This document shows, piece by piece, positions 50,083 to 58,826 of a stretch of DNA of 64,000 nt. The position numbers and the translations under genes were made by a program. Position 1 is the stretch's first letter. Each line of letters starts with the position of its first letter. Where the stretch lies: the NCBI GenBank assembly GCA_020849765.1, contig JADLAY010000049.1, positions 62,001-126,000 on the forward strand, read 5' to 3'. Source of the DNA: Anaerolineae bacterium. Its GTDB lineage: Bacteria > Chloroflexota > Anaerolineae > Aggregatilineales > Phototrophicaceae. A model generated the notes under the pieces. It worked only from the letters and a program-made list of their open reading frames with translations, had not been told where the DNA came from and ran no database searches.

Positions 50083-51132
50083 ATGTCGAAACGTATCCTG
50101 ATCCCTCTGCTCATTGCGCTGGCGCTGGTGCTGTTCTCGCTGCCCGCGCTCCAGGTGAATGCTGAGTTCGGCACCAACTGGACGGCGACGTACTACAACT
50201 GCACCGATCTGAACTGCTCCGCCGTCGCAACCCAGACCGGCATCAACGGCATCAACTTCAACTGGGGCACCGGCAGCCCGTACCAGGGTGTGAACACCGA
50301 TAACTTCAGCGTCCGCTTCGAGTCCGTGCAGACGTTCCAGCAGGGCACCTACGAATTCGTGGCCGCCTCGGATGACGGCATTCGCGTCTACATTGATGGC
50401 GCGCTGGTGCTGGACAAGTTCATCGGCCGCGTCTTCACGACTGACCGCTTCCAGCAGACGCTGACCGCGGGCGTGCATACGCTGCGCGTCGAATTCCTGG
50501 AGCTGATCGATCAGGCGCAGGTGCAGTTCCAGTACTTCTACCTGAGTGCCAGTGCGCCCGTGCCGACGGACTCGCTGACCGGTCTGCTCGTCACGCCGAC
50601 GGTCACGACCATTCCGCCGACCCCACTGCCGCCAATCCCGGCCGGCGCGCAGACCGGGACCGTCATCCGCGCGTCAGTGCTCAACGTGCGCGCTGCGCCG
50701 TACCTGGGTGCGCCGCGCGTCGGGCGTATCCTGCGCGGGCAGACGTACGCCGTCGTCGGTCGTGATGCCGATGCGCGTTGGTTCCTGCTCCAATTGAGCG
50801 GCCAGCAGGCCTGGGCCTGGGGCTACTACCTGTTCGTCAGCGGCAATGAATTCACCGCACCTGTGGTCGCCAATTTCGCGCTTTCAGGTGATCCGGCGGC
50901 GTCCGCCCGCGTGACGATTCAGACGCAAGCCGGGCTGCGCCTGCGCTCGGCGCCGACCGTCGTCTCCGAGCAAATTGGGCGCGTGCCCTGGGGTGATTTG
51001 CTGCCGGTGATCGGCAAGACGGCGGCGGGCGACTGGTATCAGGTCGTCTTCCGCGGTACCGTGGGCTGGATCGCCGCTGCCTACGTCGATATCCTCGAAG
51101 GCGAAATGAACGAAGTCCCGGTCACGGGCTAG
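50083..51132 (+). CDS. Secreted PA14 / tandem SH3b protein
   Basis: 349 residues. A signal peptide (1-27, ending QVNA) is followed by a PA14 domain (about 30-160; WTATYYNCTDLNCS, NFSVRFESVQTFQQGTYEFVAASDDGIRVYIDG, HTLRVEFLE) that typically binds carbohydrate. A Pro/Thr linker (about 165-195) leads to two SH3b domains (about 198-258 and 275-340; ASVLNVRAAPYLGAPRVG and AGLRLRSAPTVVSEQIG). It is likely a cell-surface or wall-binding protein. AGGAAA lies before the start. A GC-rich hairpin follows the stop. Confidence 0.88.
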   Translation: MSKRILIPLLIALALVLFSLPALQVNAEFGTNWTATYYNCTDLNCSAVATQTGINGINFNWGTGSPYQGVNTDNFSVRFESVQTFQQGTYEFVAASDDGIRVYIDGALVLDKFIGRVFTTDRFQQTLTAGVHTLRVEFLELIDQAQVQFQYFYLSASAPVPTDSLTGLLVTPTVTTIPPTPLPPIPAGAQTGTVIRASVLNVRAAPYLGAPRVGRILRGQTYAVVGRDADARWFLLQLSGQQAWAWGYYLFVSGNEFTAPVVANFALSGDPAASARVTIQTQAGLRLRSAPTVVSEQIGRVPWGDLLPVIGKTAAGDWYQVVFRGTVGWIAAAYVDILEGEMNEVPVTG

Positions 51133-51144
51133 CGCTGCACAACA

Positions 51145-51173
51145 AGCGGGGCGCATGACATGTGCGCCCCGCT
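51145..51173. terminator. Hairpin between convergent genes
   Basis: Perfect 11-bp stem AGCGGGGCGCA / TGCGCCCCGCT with a seven-base loop, between the PA14/SH3 gene and the convergent C2-like gene. There is no T-run. A shared bidirectional hairpin is likely. Confidence 0.6.
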
Positions 51174-51591
51174 ACGTCGTGACCTCATATGTCAGGCGGT
51201 AGTAAGCGCCGTCCCCCTGCATCACCACTGAAATCGCCCCATGCCCGCCGTCGGACGCGCTGACCGGTGCGCGCCCGATCAGATCGTCGCGCGTGAACGA
51301 GTCCGCATCCCACACCTCCAAAAGCGCGCCGCCGTTCATATCTGTGAAGACGAACGCCTCCGGGTCGATGCCCGCGCTCACCCAGCCGCTCGCTTCATGT
51401 TTGCGCCCTTGCACGAAATCGAGCTTGTCGATGGTGTGGGGATGTGACGTGTCGTGGCTGAAACGGACGTGTGCCGTCTTCCACGTCCAGATTACCCGGT
51501 CGTTGAGCTTGATGTAGATCTCGTCGCCGTTCAGTTCCTGCGCCTGGAAACACTCCAACAGCACCAGTTTCAGCGTGAATGTCGCCGCCAT
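51172..51591 (-). CDS. Small C2-domain-like protein
   Basis: 139 residues from ATG 51591 (GGAGGCGGAG upstream). Beta strands FTLKLVLLECFQAQEL, DEIYIKLNDRVIWTW and ALLEVWDADSFTRDDLIGRAPVSA resemble a C2 domain, in which the VWDxDxxxxDDxIG stretch carries Ca2+-binding aspartates. No other domain is present. It probably binds a ligand or membrane; function unknown. It lies at the 3' end of the kinase cluster, with 74 bp to the next gene on the same strand. Confidence 0.7.
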   Translation of the reverse strand: MAATFTLKLVLLECFQAQELNGDEIYIKLNDRVIWTWKTAHVRFSHDTSHPHTIDKLDFVQGRKHEASGWVSAGIDPEAFVFTDMNGGALLEVWDADSFTRDDLIGRAPVSASDGGHGAISVVMQGDGAYYRLTYEVTT

Positions 51592-51665
51592 CTCCGCCTC
51601 CTGATCTTGCGCACGCCAGCCCTTTGCAGCCCAAAGTCTGCCCCAACAGGCCGGTCTTGCCAAGG

Positions 51666-52064
51666 TCAGGCGCGCTTGTGCTGCAAGGCTTCCCGCTCGT
51701 CCAGCTCGGTGAACGCGATCAATTCGCCGTCGTCGCCCAGAATCAACGCATCGCGCTTGGGCTTGTCTTCGAAGCTGTTCTGCGCGTCTGCCAGGGCATG
51801 TTCACGCCGGGCCGTCGTCACCACCCAGATCACGTGCCGCACGATCAAGACCAGCCACGCCAGTGGAATGATCGGGCTGATGGTGCTCCCGACGACGGTC
51901 TCCGTGACCTGGCCGTTCACCATCGTTCCGGTGACGACCGTGCCGATGCTGAACAAGGACAGCAGCAGGAACAGCAGAAACAGCAGCAGATTGACGACGA
52001 GCAGGCCAACCCGCAAAACGTTGCGACTGCCGCGTTTGCGCTTCTCGTAGAACGGGTCGTTCAT
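51666..52064 (-). CDS. Two-helix membrane protein with C-terminal KPKR/DGE tail
   Basis: 132 residues from ATG 52064 (AGGA upstream). Two helices (about 18-45 and 62-85) are joined by a short loop and followed by a soluble tail, EDKPKRDALILGDDGELI and then AFTELDEREALQHKRA. The tail has the same pattern as the C termini of the adjacent kinase and of the protein at 54148. I recognise no named family. It is 45 bp behind the kinase stop on the same strand, so it is probably cotranscribed. Confidence 0.75.
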   Translation of the reverse strand: MNDPFYEKRKRGSRNVLRVGLLVVNLLLFLLFLLLSLFSIGTVVTGTMVNGQVTETVVGSTISPIIPLAWLVLIVRHVIWVVTTARREHALADAQNSFEDKPKRDALILGDDGELIAFTELDEREALQHKRA

Positions 52065-52109
52065 TTTGGGCGTCCTGGGAAACTTCAAACCAGACACCAG
52101 ACGACGGGG

Positions 52110-54068
52110 TTAGCGCGCGCTGCGCTTGGGTTTCTCTTCCATGTCGAGCTCGTCGATCATGCTGTCGGTCAGTTCGCCATCTTCGGTCAAGCGGATGGCG
52201 CCGCGTTTGCGCTTGGGCTTCTCTTCCTCGTCCATCAAGCGCTGGCGCTCACGCTCGACTTCGCGCTCGACGGCGCGCTGGTTGGCGCCGCTGCGTGACT
52301 TCTCGGCGATATCCGCGACCAGACCGATGCCCCAGAAGAAGCTGACGAAGATCGGCCACGGAAATCCCATACCGCTCAGCGCAAAGATGCTCCACAGGCC
52401 TGCGTTGACGCCGATGTAAGCGCCGATGTGTCCCAGCAGATCCTGGCGATCTTTCCACGGCTTTTCGATACGCTTGCGCACCTTCTTGAAATCACCCTCG
52501 CGCACCGTCGACAGCCAGTCTTCGCCATACAGGCGGCGCATTTCGCGCTGGACAGCCTGATCGCGGCGGCGCAAACGATCGCCCGTGTTGTAGTAGGTAT
52601 CCGCGATGTCCGCCAGCAACCCCGCACCCCAGAAGCAAGTGACGAGCAGGGGCCATGGGAAGGCGAAATTGATGCCTTGCAGGTTCTGACCAATCAGGCT
52701 GCCCAGGTCGAGGCCGGCGCTGCCGAGGTAGATCAGCCAGAGGATGCCGTTGACGATGATGAACGATGACAGGTGGCCGACGAAATCGTTGCGCCGCTTG
52801 ATGCTCTTCTCGACCCGCTGGCGAATGGCATCTTCCTGGTCGTAGGGCATTCCACCGCCCGACCCCACGTGCGTTTCGATTTCGTCCGCAAAGCTGCGCC
52901 AGTAACGGCGCCAATCCTCGGACGCGAACTGCTGCTTGCGGATGGCCGAACGTACCTGGCCGCCGACCTCGCGAAAAGCATCGCCGATTTCGGAACCCGC
53001 GCGTCGCAGTTCGGACTGAAGCTCGTCGCTGCCCAGGTCGACCGAGAATTCGATCTTCGTCTTGCGCGGCGGCTCCACATCCGGCGGCAGCGCCGCCGTC
53101 GGTGGTGTCAGATCGCTCAAGGGGCTGGGGATCGGCGCGGGCGTTGCGCTCAGGCCGCCGCGCAGCCGTGCCAGCGAGTCCCCGGCCTTGGCCTGCCGGT
53201 CGGGATCGAGTTCTTGCAGGCCCGCCACCTGGATCGCCTGGCGCAGGGCATCCATCAATTCGCGCGCGCTCTGGAAGCGTTTTGCCGGTTCTTTCGACAG
53301 CGCTTTGACCAGCACCTGTTCGACTGGGCGCGGCACTTCCGGGTTGATCGCCGTCGGCAGCGGCAGCGGGCGGTAGATGTGATCGTGGATGACCGAGTAG
53401 GGCGTATCGCCGCTGAAGGGCACCTGCCCGACGATCACCTCGTAGAGCACGACACCGAGCGAATACAGGTCGGTGCGCGCGTCGAGATCCGTCTTGCCGA
53501 GCGCCTGCTCCGGCGAAATGTACTGCGGCGTGCCCAGCATCATGTCCGTGCTGATCGTACTGTCGCCCGCCTGCGCCATGCGCGCCATGCCGAAGTCGGT
53601 CAGATAAGGGGTGTCGCGCCCGTCGAGGATGATGTTCGACGGCTTGATGTCGCGGTGCAGGACACCCATCTGGTGCGCATAGTCGAGCGCGTTGCCGATC
53701 GGCGTCAGGATGTCGAGGATCTCTTCGATCGTGAGTGCGCGTTTGATCAGCGTCTGCTTGAGCGTGCGCCCCTCGACGTACTTCATCACCAGGTAGGGCT
53801 GGCCGTCGATTTCACTGTAGTCGTAGACCGGCACGATATGCGGGTGATCGAGCCGGGCGATGATTTTGGCCTCGCGCTCGAAACGCGTCAGGAAGGTCGG
53901 ATCTTGCAGGAGCGCCTGGTGCATCACTTTGACCGCCACCGGACGATCCAGCCGTTCGTGGTAGGCTTGATAGACCGTCGCCATGCCGCCCTGGCCGATC
54001 TGGCGGATGATGCGGTAAGGCCCAACCATTTGATCTGGCTGCAACATCGTGGCTTGCTTCCCCTGCAT
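52110..54068 (-). CDS. Ser/Thr protein kinase with two 2TM modules
   Basis: 652 residues from ATG 54068; ATG 54047 (AGGGGAAG upstream) is equally possible. The PASTA-less Hanks kinase domain (about 15-275) is intact: GQGGMATVY, VAVKVM with Lys, HRDIKPSN, DFGMAR and GTPQYISPEQ. A Pro-rich linker is followed by a helical region and two copies of the 2TM domain (about 425-490 and 535-595), each a pair of membrane helices with a DFVGHLSSFIIVNG / DLLGHIGAYIGVNA opening. The extreme C terminus carries KPKRKRGAIRLTEDGELT. Catalysis would be cytoplasmic. Confidence 0.92.
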   Translation of the reverse strand: MQGKQATMLQPDQMVGPYRIIRQIGQGGMATVYQAYHERLDRPVAVKVMHQALLQDPTFLTRFEREAKIIARLDHPHIVPVYDYSEIDGQPYLVMKYVEGRTLKQTLIKRALTIEEILDILTPIGNALDYAHQMGVLHRDIKPSNIILDGRDTPYLTDFGMARMAQAGDSTISTDMMLGTPQYISPEQALGKTDLDARTDLYSLGVVLYEVIVGQVPFSGDTPYSVIHDHIYRPLPLPTAINPEVPRPVEQVLVKALSKEPAKRFQSARELMDALRQAIQVAGLQELDPDRQAKAGDSLARLRGGLSATPAPIPSPLSDLTPPTAALPPDVEPPRKTKIEFSVDLGSDELQSELRRAGSEIGDAFREVGGQVRSAIRKQQFASEDWRRYWRSFADEIETHVGSGGGMPYDQEDAIRQRVEKSIKRRNDFVGHLSSFIIVNGILWLIYLGSAGLDLGSLIGQNLQGINFAFPWPLLVTCFWGAGLLADIADTYYNTGDRLRRRDQAVQREMRRLYGEDWLSTVREGDFKKVRKRIEKPWKDRQDLLGHIGAYIGVNAGLWSIFALSGMGFPWPIFVSFFWGIGLVADIAEKSRSGANQRAVEREVERERQRLMDEEEKPKRKRGAIRLTEDGELTDSMIDELDMEEKPKRSAR

Positions 54069-54147
54069 CAATCAAGTCTCCCTATTATAACGTAGAGGCG
54101 GGTTTGTGGCCCGCCTCATGAATGCCTTGCGCCAGGCTCTTGTGCGC

Positions 54148-54501
54148 TCAGATGTAGTCGTAGGAGTCATCCGAACGGCGCTTGGGCTTCTCCTGCGGCT
54201 CAATCACTTCAAGCGGCTCGCCGTCTTCGCCGTAGATGTAGACCTGCCCGCGCTTGGGCTTGTCCTGAACGGCCTCGCGCTTCATCTTGTCGCCGTCGTT
54301 CGCACAGCCAAAACCCCAGCTATTGCGGTTGAACGCCGGGATAATCCACCACAAGGCGAAGATCATCCACCAGGCGCCGGAACGCACGAAGACCAACATC
54401 AGCAGCAAGAAGACAACCAGCCCGATGAGATTATTGTGCCGCCGCGCGGGCCAGGAACGATCCCCATAGTCGCCGGAGTTTTCGTAATGCCAGCCGCCCA
54501 T
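54148..54501 (-). CDS. Small membrane protein with C-terminal KPKR/DGE tail
   Basis: 117 residues from ATG 54501 (GGAG eight bases upstream). A polar, Trp/Tyr-rich N terminus (GGWHYENSGDYGDRSWPARRHN) is followed by a hydrophobic hairpin (about 28-58) and a tail VQDKPKRGQVYIYGEDGEPL...EPQEKPKRRSDDSYDYI. The tail carries the same KPKR...DGE...KPKR pattern as the kinase 80 bp downstream. No known family. Probably part of the same functional group as the kinase. Confidence 0.72.
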   Translation of the reverse strand: MGGWHYENSGDYGDRSWPARRHNNLIGLVVFLLLMLVFVRSGAWWMIFALWWIIPAFNRNSWGFGCANDGDKMKREAVQDKPKRGQVYIYGEDGEPLEVIEPQEKPKRRSDDSYDYI

Positions 54502-54622
54502 CGTCAATGCTCCATTTCTTCTCTACCTACGAGGAATAATACGCATAACACCATGGCGGGGTTGCAATGGCGGGCGAAAGAATATGGGGGATCGGCGTGC
54601 GCCTCTCAGCGCGCAGGGGGGA

Positions 54623-55078
54623 CTACTCGTCGGCGGTGACGGCTTTCTCGATGCAGCAGTTCTCACACAGGCCGTAGAACTCCAGCAGATGGCCGGTGAG
54701 CTTGACGTGCAGGCGCTCTTCGAGTTCCTTCGTCAGCGCTTCCAGGTGGCACTCTTCGAACTCGATCACGCGGTTGCAGGCGTTGCAGATGATGTGATGG
54801 TGGTGTCCATCCGGCATCAGGACGTAGGTCGGCGTGACGTTGTTGTCGATGTAGGTCGGGCGGATGAACGACAGCCGGGTGAACAGGTCGAGGCAGCGAA
54901 AGACGCTCGCCCGCCCAATCGCAGGATCGGCGGCGCTGACGCGTTCCAGCAGTTCGGTCGACGTGATGTGACCGCCGCTCTGTTCCAGCACCTGGAGTAC
55001 GGTGAGGCGTGCGTTGGTCAGTTTGTATCCGGCGTCGCGCAGACGATCTGCTCGCGAGCCATGGGCATGATCCGGCAT
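54623..55078 (-). CDS. Fur-family metalloregulator
   Basis: 151 residues. Winged helix: GYKLTNARLTVLQVLEQSGGHITSTELLERV and GRASVFRCLDLFTRLSFI. The metal part has PDGHHHHIICNACNRVIEFE, with the His-rich regulatory site and the CxxC of the structural zinc site, and FYGLCENCCIEK, with the second CxxC. Subtype (Fur, Zur, PerR) cannot be set from these residues alone; four zinc-site cysteines are present. It represses metal or peroxide genes. Divergent from the acyl-CoA dehydrogenase. Confidence 0.92.
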   Translation of the reverse strand: MPDHAHGSRADRLRDAGYKLTNARLTVLQVLEQSGGHITSTELLERVSAADPAIGRASVFRCLDLFTRLSFIRPTYIDNNVTPTYVLMPDGHHHHIICNACNRVIEFEECHLEALTKELEERLHVKLTGHLLEFYGLCENCCIEKAVTADE

Positions 55079-55226
55079 CGAACAAGCATCCTGAATCGGG
55101 GTGTAATCTGACTCCGATTGTCGTTGATGTCCCCTGCAGATTCAAGATCGAGGCGGCTGAAAGGGACGCAGGCTACAATAGAAGCCAGAAGTTACGGTTA
55201 TGACGTGAGTTTAGAGAGTTTGTATC

Positions 55227-56420
55227 ATGTTGAATTCGTCTGTTTCATACCAACCCCTCATCACACCTTTCACCGAAGAGCACGAGATGTTCCGCAAGTC
55301 CGTGCGGGCCTTCGTCGACAAAGAGATCAACCCGCACGTGGAAGCCTGGGAGGCGGACGAGCTGTGGCCTGCCCACGACGTGCTCAAGAAGATGGGCGCG
55401 CTCGGCTTCCTTGGCCTCAGCTACGCGGCGGATGATGGCGGCGCGGAAGCCGATATCTGGTTCACCGTCGTCCTGATGGAAGAACTGGGCCGCATTCACT
55501 GCGGTGGCGTGCCGATGGGTATCAGCGTCCACACCGATATGTGCACCCCCGCGCTGGCGAAATATGGCTCGCGCGAATTGAAGGAGAAGTATCTCGCCCC
55601 GGCGCTGCGCGGCGAGATGGTCGGCTGCATCGGCGTGACCGAGCCGGGCGCAGGCTCGGACGTGGCGGGCATCATCACGCGGGCCGAACGTGACGGCGAC
55701 GACTACATCATCAATGGCGCCAAGATGTACATCACCAACGGCGTCCAGGCGGATTGGATCTGCCTGCTCGCGCGCACGGAGCCGGGCAGCACCTATCACG
55801 GCATGTCGCTGATCGTCGTGCCGAAAGATGCGCCGGGCGTGATCGTGAGCAAGAAGCTGAAGAAGCTGGGCAATCACAGCAGCGACACGGCCGTGCTCAC
55901 GTTCGAGAATGCGCGTGTACCGGTCGCCAACCGCATCGGCGAAGAGGCCATGGGCTTCTACTATCAGATGGAGCAGTTCCAGCGCGAACGGCTGGTCGCG
56001 GCCATCCTCGGCGTCTCCGGCGCGGAGCAGGCCGTACGCGCCACCATCCAGTACTGCCAGGAGCGGCGCGCCTTCAACAAGCCGCTGATCGCCAACCAGT
56101 GGATTCAGTACAAGCTGGCCGAGCTGCAAACCGAGATCACCGCGCTCAAGCATCTGAATTATCACTGCGCGGCGCTGATCGAACAGGACGAGACGTCGAT
56201 GGAGGTGACCAAGATCGCCTCGATGTGCAAGCTCAAGTCCGGTCAGCTCGTGCGCACGGTCGCCGATACCTGCATCCAGTTCTTCGGCGGCATGGGCTAC
56301 ATGGACGAGACGCCGATCTCACGCTATTTCCGCGATACGCGCCTGCAAAGCATCGGCGGCGGTGCGGACGAGATCATGATGGGCATCATTGCCAAGATCG
56401 AGAACTACAACCCGCATTGA
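55227..56420 (+). CDS. Acyl-CoA dehydrogenase
   Basis: 397 residues, normal for the family. Signatures are GCIGVTEPGAGSDVAGI (FAD/substrate loop), MYITNGVQADWICLLART, and the C-terminal QFFGGMGYMDETPISRYFRDTRLQSIGGGADEIM. The catalytic Glu found before GT in medium- and short-chain enzymes is Gly here (IGGGADEI). The Glu in QFQRERLVAAI sits where isovaleryl- and long-chain enzymes carry theirs. A branched-chain or long-chain substrate is therefore likelier. It would pass electrons to ETF; no etf genes are present here. Confidence 0.95.
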   Translation: MLNSSVSYQPLITPFTEEHEMFRKSVRAFVDKEINPHVEAWEADELWPAHDVLKKMGALGFLGLSYAADDGGAEADIWFTVVLMEELGRIHCGGVPMGISVHTDMCTPALAKYGSRELKEKYLAPALRGEMVGCIGVTEPGAGSDVAGIITRAERDGDDYIINGAKMYITNGVQADWICLLARTEPGSTYHGMSLIVVPKDAPGVIVSKKLKKLGNHSSDTAVLTFENARVPVANRIGEEAMGFYYQMEQFQRERLVAAILGVSGAEQAVRATIQYCQERRAFNKPLIANQWIQYKLAELQTEITALKHLNYHCAALIEQDETSMEVTKIASMCKLKSGQLVRTVADTCIQFFGGMGYMDETPISRYFRDTRLQSIGGGADEIMMGIIAKIENYNPH

Positions 56421-56437
56421 TGGACTGTTCAGCAAGA

Positions 56438-56458
56438 GGGCTTGGCAGCGCCAAGCCC
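56438..56458 (+). terminator. Hairpin after the acyl-CoA dehydrogenase
   Basis: Perfect nine-base stem GGGCTTGGC / GCCAAGCCC with an AGC loop, 18 bp after the stop codon, without a T-run. May be a terminator or one of the GC-rich hairpin repeats of this genome. Confidence 0.55.
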
Positions 56459-56490
56459 CTACAACCGGTCAACCTGATCGTGTGGTTGTG

Positions 56491-57099
56491 CTACGCGCTG
56501 AAGGTGAACGTCGCTAGCATCGTATTGAAGATCTCCATCGCGCCGAGTGGAATGCTGCTAAGCTCGCGATCGATGGGCAGTAACACGTCGTTACGCAGCT
56601 CGTAGACCCAGATGCCGTAGTAGCGGTTGTTGTGCAAGAGCACGATGCTTTCGAAGCGCTGCGGCGTGTTGCCGCCAACCGCGCCGAACATGCCGCTCAG
56701 GCGGCGCGCGGTCATGCCGTTGACGATGGTGCTGTCCGCCGCTTCGATCACGGGGCCATCGCCCATCGCTGCTTCGGGATTCTGGTCGCTGACCGTGACA
56801 CGTATCTGCTTGTCGATCCAAACTGTTTGCCCGTCCGGCGTTTCTTCGAGCGATGACGTCACGGGATACTGGAAACTGAAGCCGTAAGCGGCGCTGGTGT
56901 ACGTCGCCAATGGGGGGATCGTCGGTTGTTCGAGCGTCGCCAGCAGCGGATCGGGCGTGGCCGTCGGCGGCAAATCGGTCTGCGCGGGTAATGGCTGCGG
57001 CGATGGCGTACTCGTGACAGTCGGCGAGGCGGGCGCGCTGCTGCAAGCCGCCAGGGCGAGAATGAGCACGATCAGGATAACCGTGACATTTCGAACCAT
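56491..57099 (-). CDS. Lipoprotein of unknown function
   Basis: 202 residues. A lipoprotein signal ends ILALAAC (lipobox Cys at about 19), followed by a Ser/Thr/Pro-rich spacer. The mature domain (about 65-200) begins TYTSAAYGFSFQYPV and contains QIRVTVSDQNPE, ARRLSGMFGAVGG, ESIVLLHNNRYYGIWVYEL, a PsbP/DUF1795-like beta pattern with a C-terminal helix (MEIFNTMLATFTF). Such domains often occur in Chloroflexi lipoproteins. Role unknown, anchored outside the membrane. Confidence 0.8.
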   Translation of the reverse strand: MVRNVTVILIVLILALAACSSAPASPTVTSTPSPQPLPAQTDLPPTATPDPLLATLEQPTIPPLATYTSAAYGFSFQYPVTSSLEETPDGQTVWIDKQIRVTVSDQNPEAAMGDGPVIEAADSTIVNGMTARRLSGMFGAVGGNTPQRFESIVLLHNNRYYGIWVYELRNDVLLPIDRELSSIPLGAMEIFNTMLATFTFSA

Positions 57100-57193
57100 C
57101 AGGTATGTCCTTCTATCTATTGGTCAATTGCGCATTGGCAGATGCACTCTCGCGCGTCCGGCCATTGAATATGCTATTGCCTTAGCGCGCACA

Positions 57194-58564
57194 TTATCCT
57201 CGCTGGGCCAGTTGCTCCCGCGCCAATTCTTGAAGAACGGGGTCAGGGATTTCGAGAATCAGGTGAAGATCTTCATTAGAGAGCGCTGCGCCCTCGGTTT
57301 TTAGGAAGTGGTACAGGATCTCGATAATCGCTCTACGTGTATCCATCACATACCCCTTGCCGGTACCCTCAGACGCTTTACCTACTCGAACAAGGGCTGG
57401 GATACTTGCTATGTCAGCAGTTGCTTTTAGTGCTTTGACAGCCTTTTCCAGCAGTGCTTGATCGCGTCTTACGCTGGCTGCAAGTTCAGCGTCTCCTTCG
57501 CCGTCCTCAGTTGTCAGGGAGTACTCCCGATTTCTTTCAACGTCGCGATCAATGCTCCTCTGCAAATCTTCAAGGACATGAAGGATAAAGGGAATGGTTC
57601 TCGCATACTTCATTTTCTCAATCGCGGATAAGATCAATTCGCGTGGTTTGTTCCATTCCCCATAGTCCTCAATTAACCGCTCAAGGAGAGGGGGATTGGC
57701 GACCTCGAGCAGAGCAGCCATAACATCGGCCTCTTCATACGGATCGCTGTTAGAAAGACTTAGTAACGGTTCAACGGCCATTTCACCAAACTGAACGACC
57801 TCTCGCCAGTCCCCGGCGGCTATCAGCAGTTGTAACTTTTGGTAATCGTTTTCCGGCGTCCAGTTCAGGTTCCGCAGCGCACGAGCTGCAACATATCGCA
57901 CTTGTTGATCTTCATCTTGAAGCATACGAATCAGAACCTGAATACTTTTGGGATCGCCAGCTTTTTCGAGAAGTTTGGCGACTTCCGCACGGACTGTGCC
58001 ACTTGTATCCTGTGCGGCCTTGAGCAAGGCTGCCGTATCAGGGAACACCTTGAAGAGTTGCAGTGCTTGTGCTGCTTCCACACGCAGACTCTCATCAGCG
58101 TCAAAAAGGAAACCCGTCAGTGAATTCAATGCGCGGACATCCCCTATTTTGCCCAATACGCTAATGGCGTTCGAACGCCCCCACTCTTCGTAACCATTTA
58201 GCCGTTTGAGAAGCGGTTCGACCGCATGAGGCCCGAAAGAAACCAGTATTCCAATGACCGTATCGCGTTCATCAATTTTACGAAATGTGTCCAATGCGGC
58301 GGCCAGATTCTCAGCAGCCTGTGCGGCTTTTGCCTCATCCTTTTGCATAAGGTCGTCGGCAGCCGGTCTCCAAGAGTAACGGTCTCTGTCCAGGGCTGAT
58401 TGAAGTACTTTAGGGGTGGCAAACCTAAGGACTGATTGCCTCATCTTGGTCTCTATATCTTTTGAAAATGTTGATCCCTCAAGTCGCCTGGCATTGTCGG
58501 CGGCTTCAGCCCTTCTCCAGTCCGTTACCTGACGATCCCACCACGGCTTAATTTTGTTTGCCAT
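57194..58564 (-). CDS. HEAT-repeat protein
   Basis: 456 residues from ATG 58564 (MANKIKPWWDRQ). From about 95 to 330 it is built of HEAT/PBS-lyase-like repeats: AVEPLLKRLNGYEEWGRSNAISVLGKIGD, ALNSLTGFLFDADESLRVEAAQAL, TSGTVRAEVAKLLEKAGDPKSI, and LIRMLQDEDQQVRYVAARALRNLN. The C-terminal part (about 340-456) is helical and less regular. There is no catalytic motif; a scaffold or protein-binding role is likely. GC content is lower than in both neighbours, which hints at transfer. Confidence 0.87.
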   Translation of the reverse strand: MANKIKPWWDRQVTDWRRAEAADNARRLEGSTFSKDIETKMRQSVLRFATPKVLQSALDRDRYSWRPAADDLMQKDEAKAAQAAENLAAALDTFRKIDERDTVIGILVSFGPHAVEPLLKRLNGYEEWGRSNAISVLGKIGDVRALNSLTGFLFDADESLRVEAAQALQLFKVFPDTAALLKAAQDTSGTVRAEVAKLLEKAGDPKSIQVLIRMLQDEDQQVRYVAARALRNLNWTPENDYQKLQLLIAAGDWREVVQFGEMAVEPLLSLSNSDPYEEADVMAALLEVANPPLLERLIEDYGEWNKPRELILSAIEKMKYARTIPFILHVLEDLQRSIDRDVERNREYSLTTEDGEGDAELAASVRRDQALLEKAVKALKATADIASIPALVRVGKASEGTGKGYVMDTRRAIIEILYHFLKTEGAALSNEDLHLILEIPDPVLQELAREQLAQRG

Positions 58565-58658
58565 CAGAACGTTTCCCAACATCCTCAATTACGGCGATTG
58601 TATATTAGCGGACGTACTCTCGCACATCCCTACAGGAAATACTGTTGCTTCCCGTAGG

Positions 58659-58676
58659 GACGCCTGAAAAGGCGTC
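58659..58676. repeat. Short GC-rich hairpin
   Basis: GACGCCT-GAAA-AGGCGTC, preceded by CCCGTAGG. It resembles the hairpin elements of the RAYT-flanking repeats, which also contain GTAGGGAC and GGCGTC. It may be a stray REP copy. Confidence 0.45.
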
Positions 58677-58826
58677 AGGTCATCGAAATGCAGTTGCCCT
58701 ATGTCCTTCTAGATTTCATTGGTCGCGAACCCCATTCATGTTACACTCGATCTGCAATTTGCGATAAAGCGCCATCAGTTTCATAGTCGCCGCTGAAGCC
58801 CAGACATTGTAGGGGTTTGTGAACCC

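Noticed and set aside
52773..54095. Plus-strand frame of 440 codons
   Set aside because: Antisense shadow of the Ser/Thr kinase; the kinase motifs are all on the minus strand.
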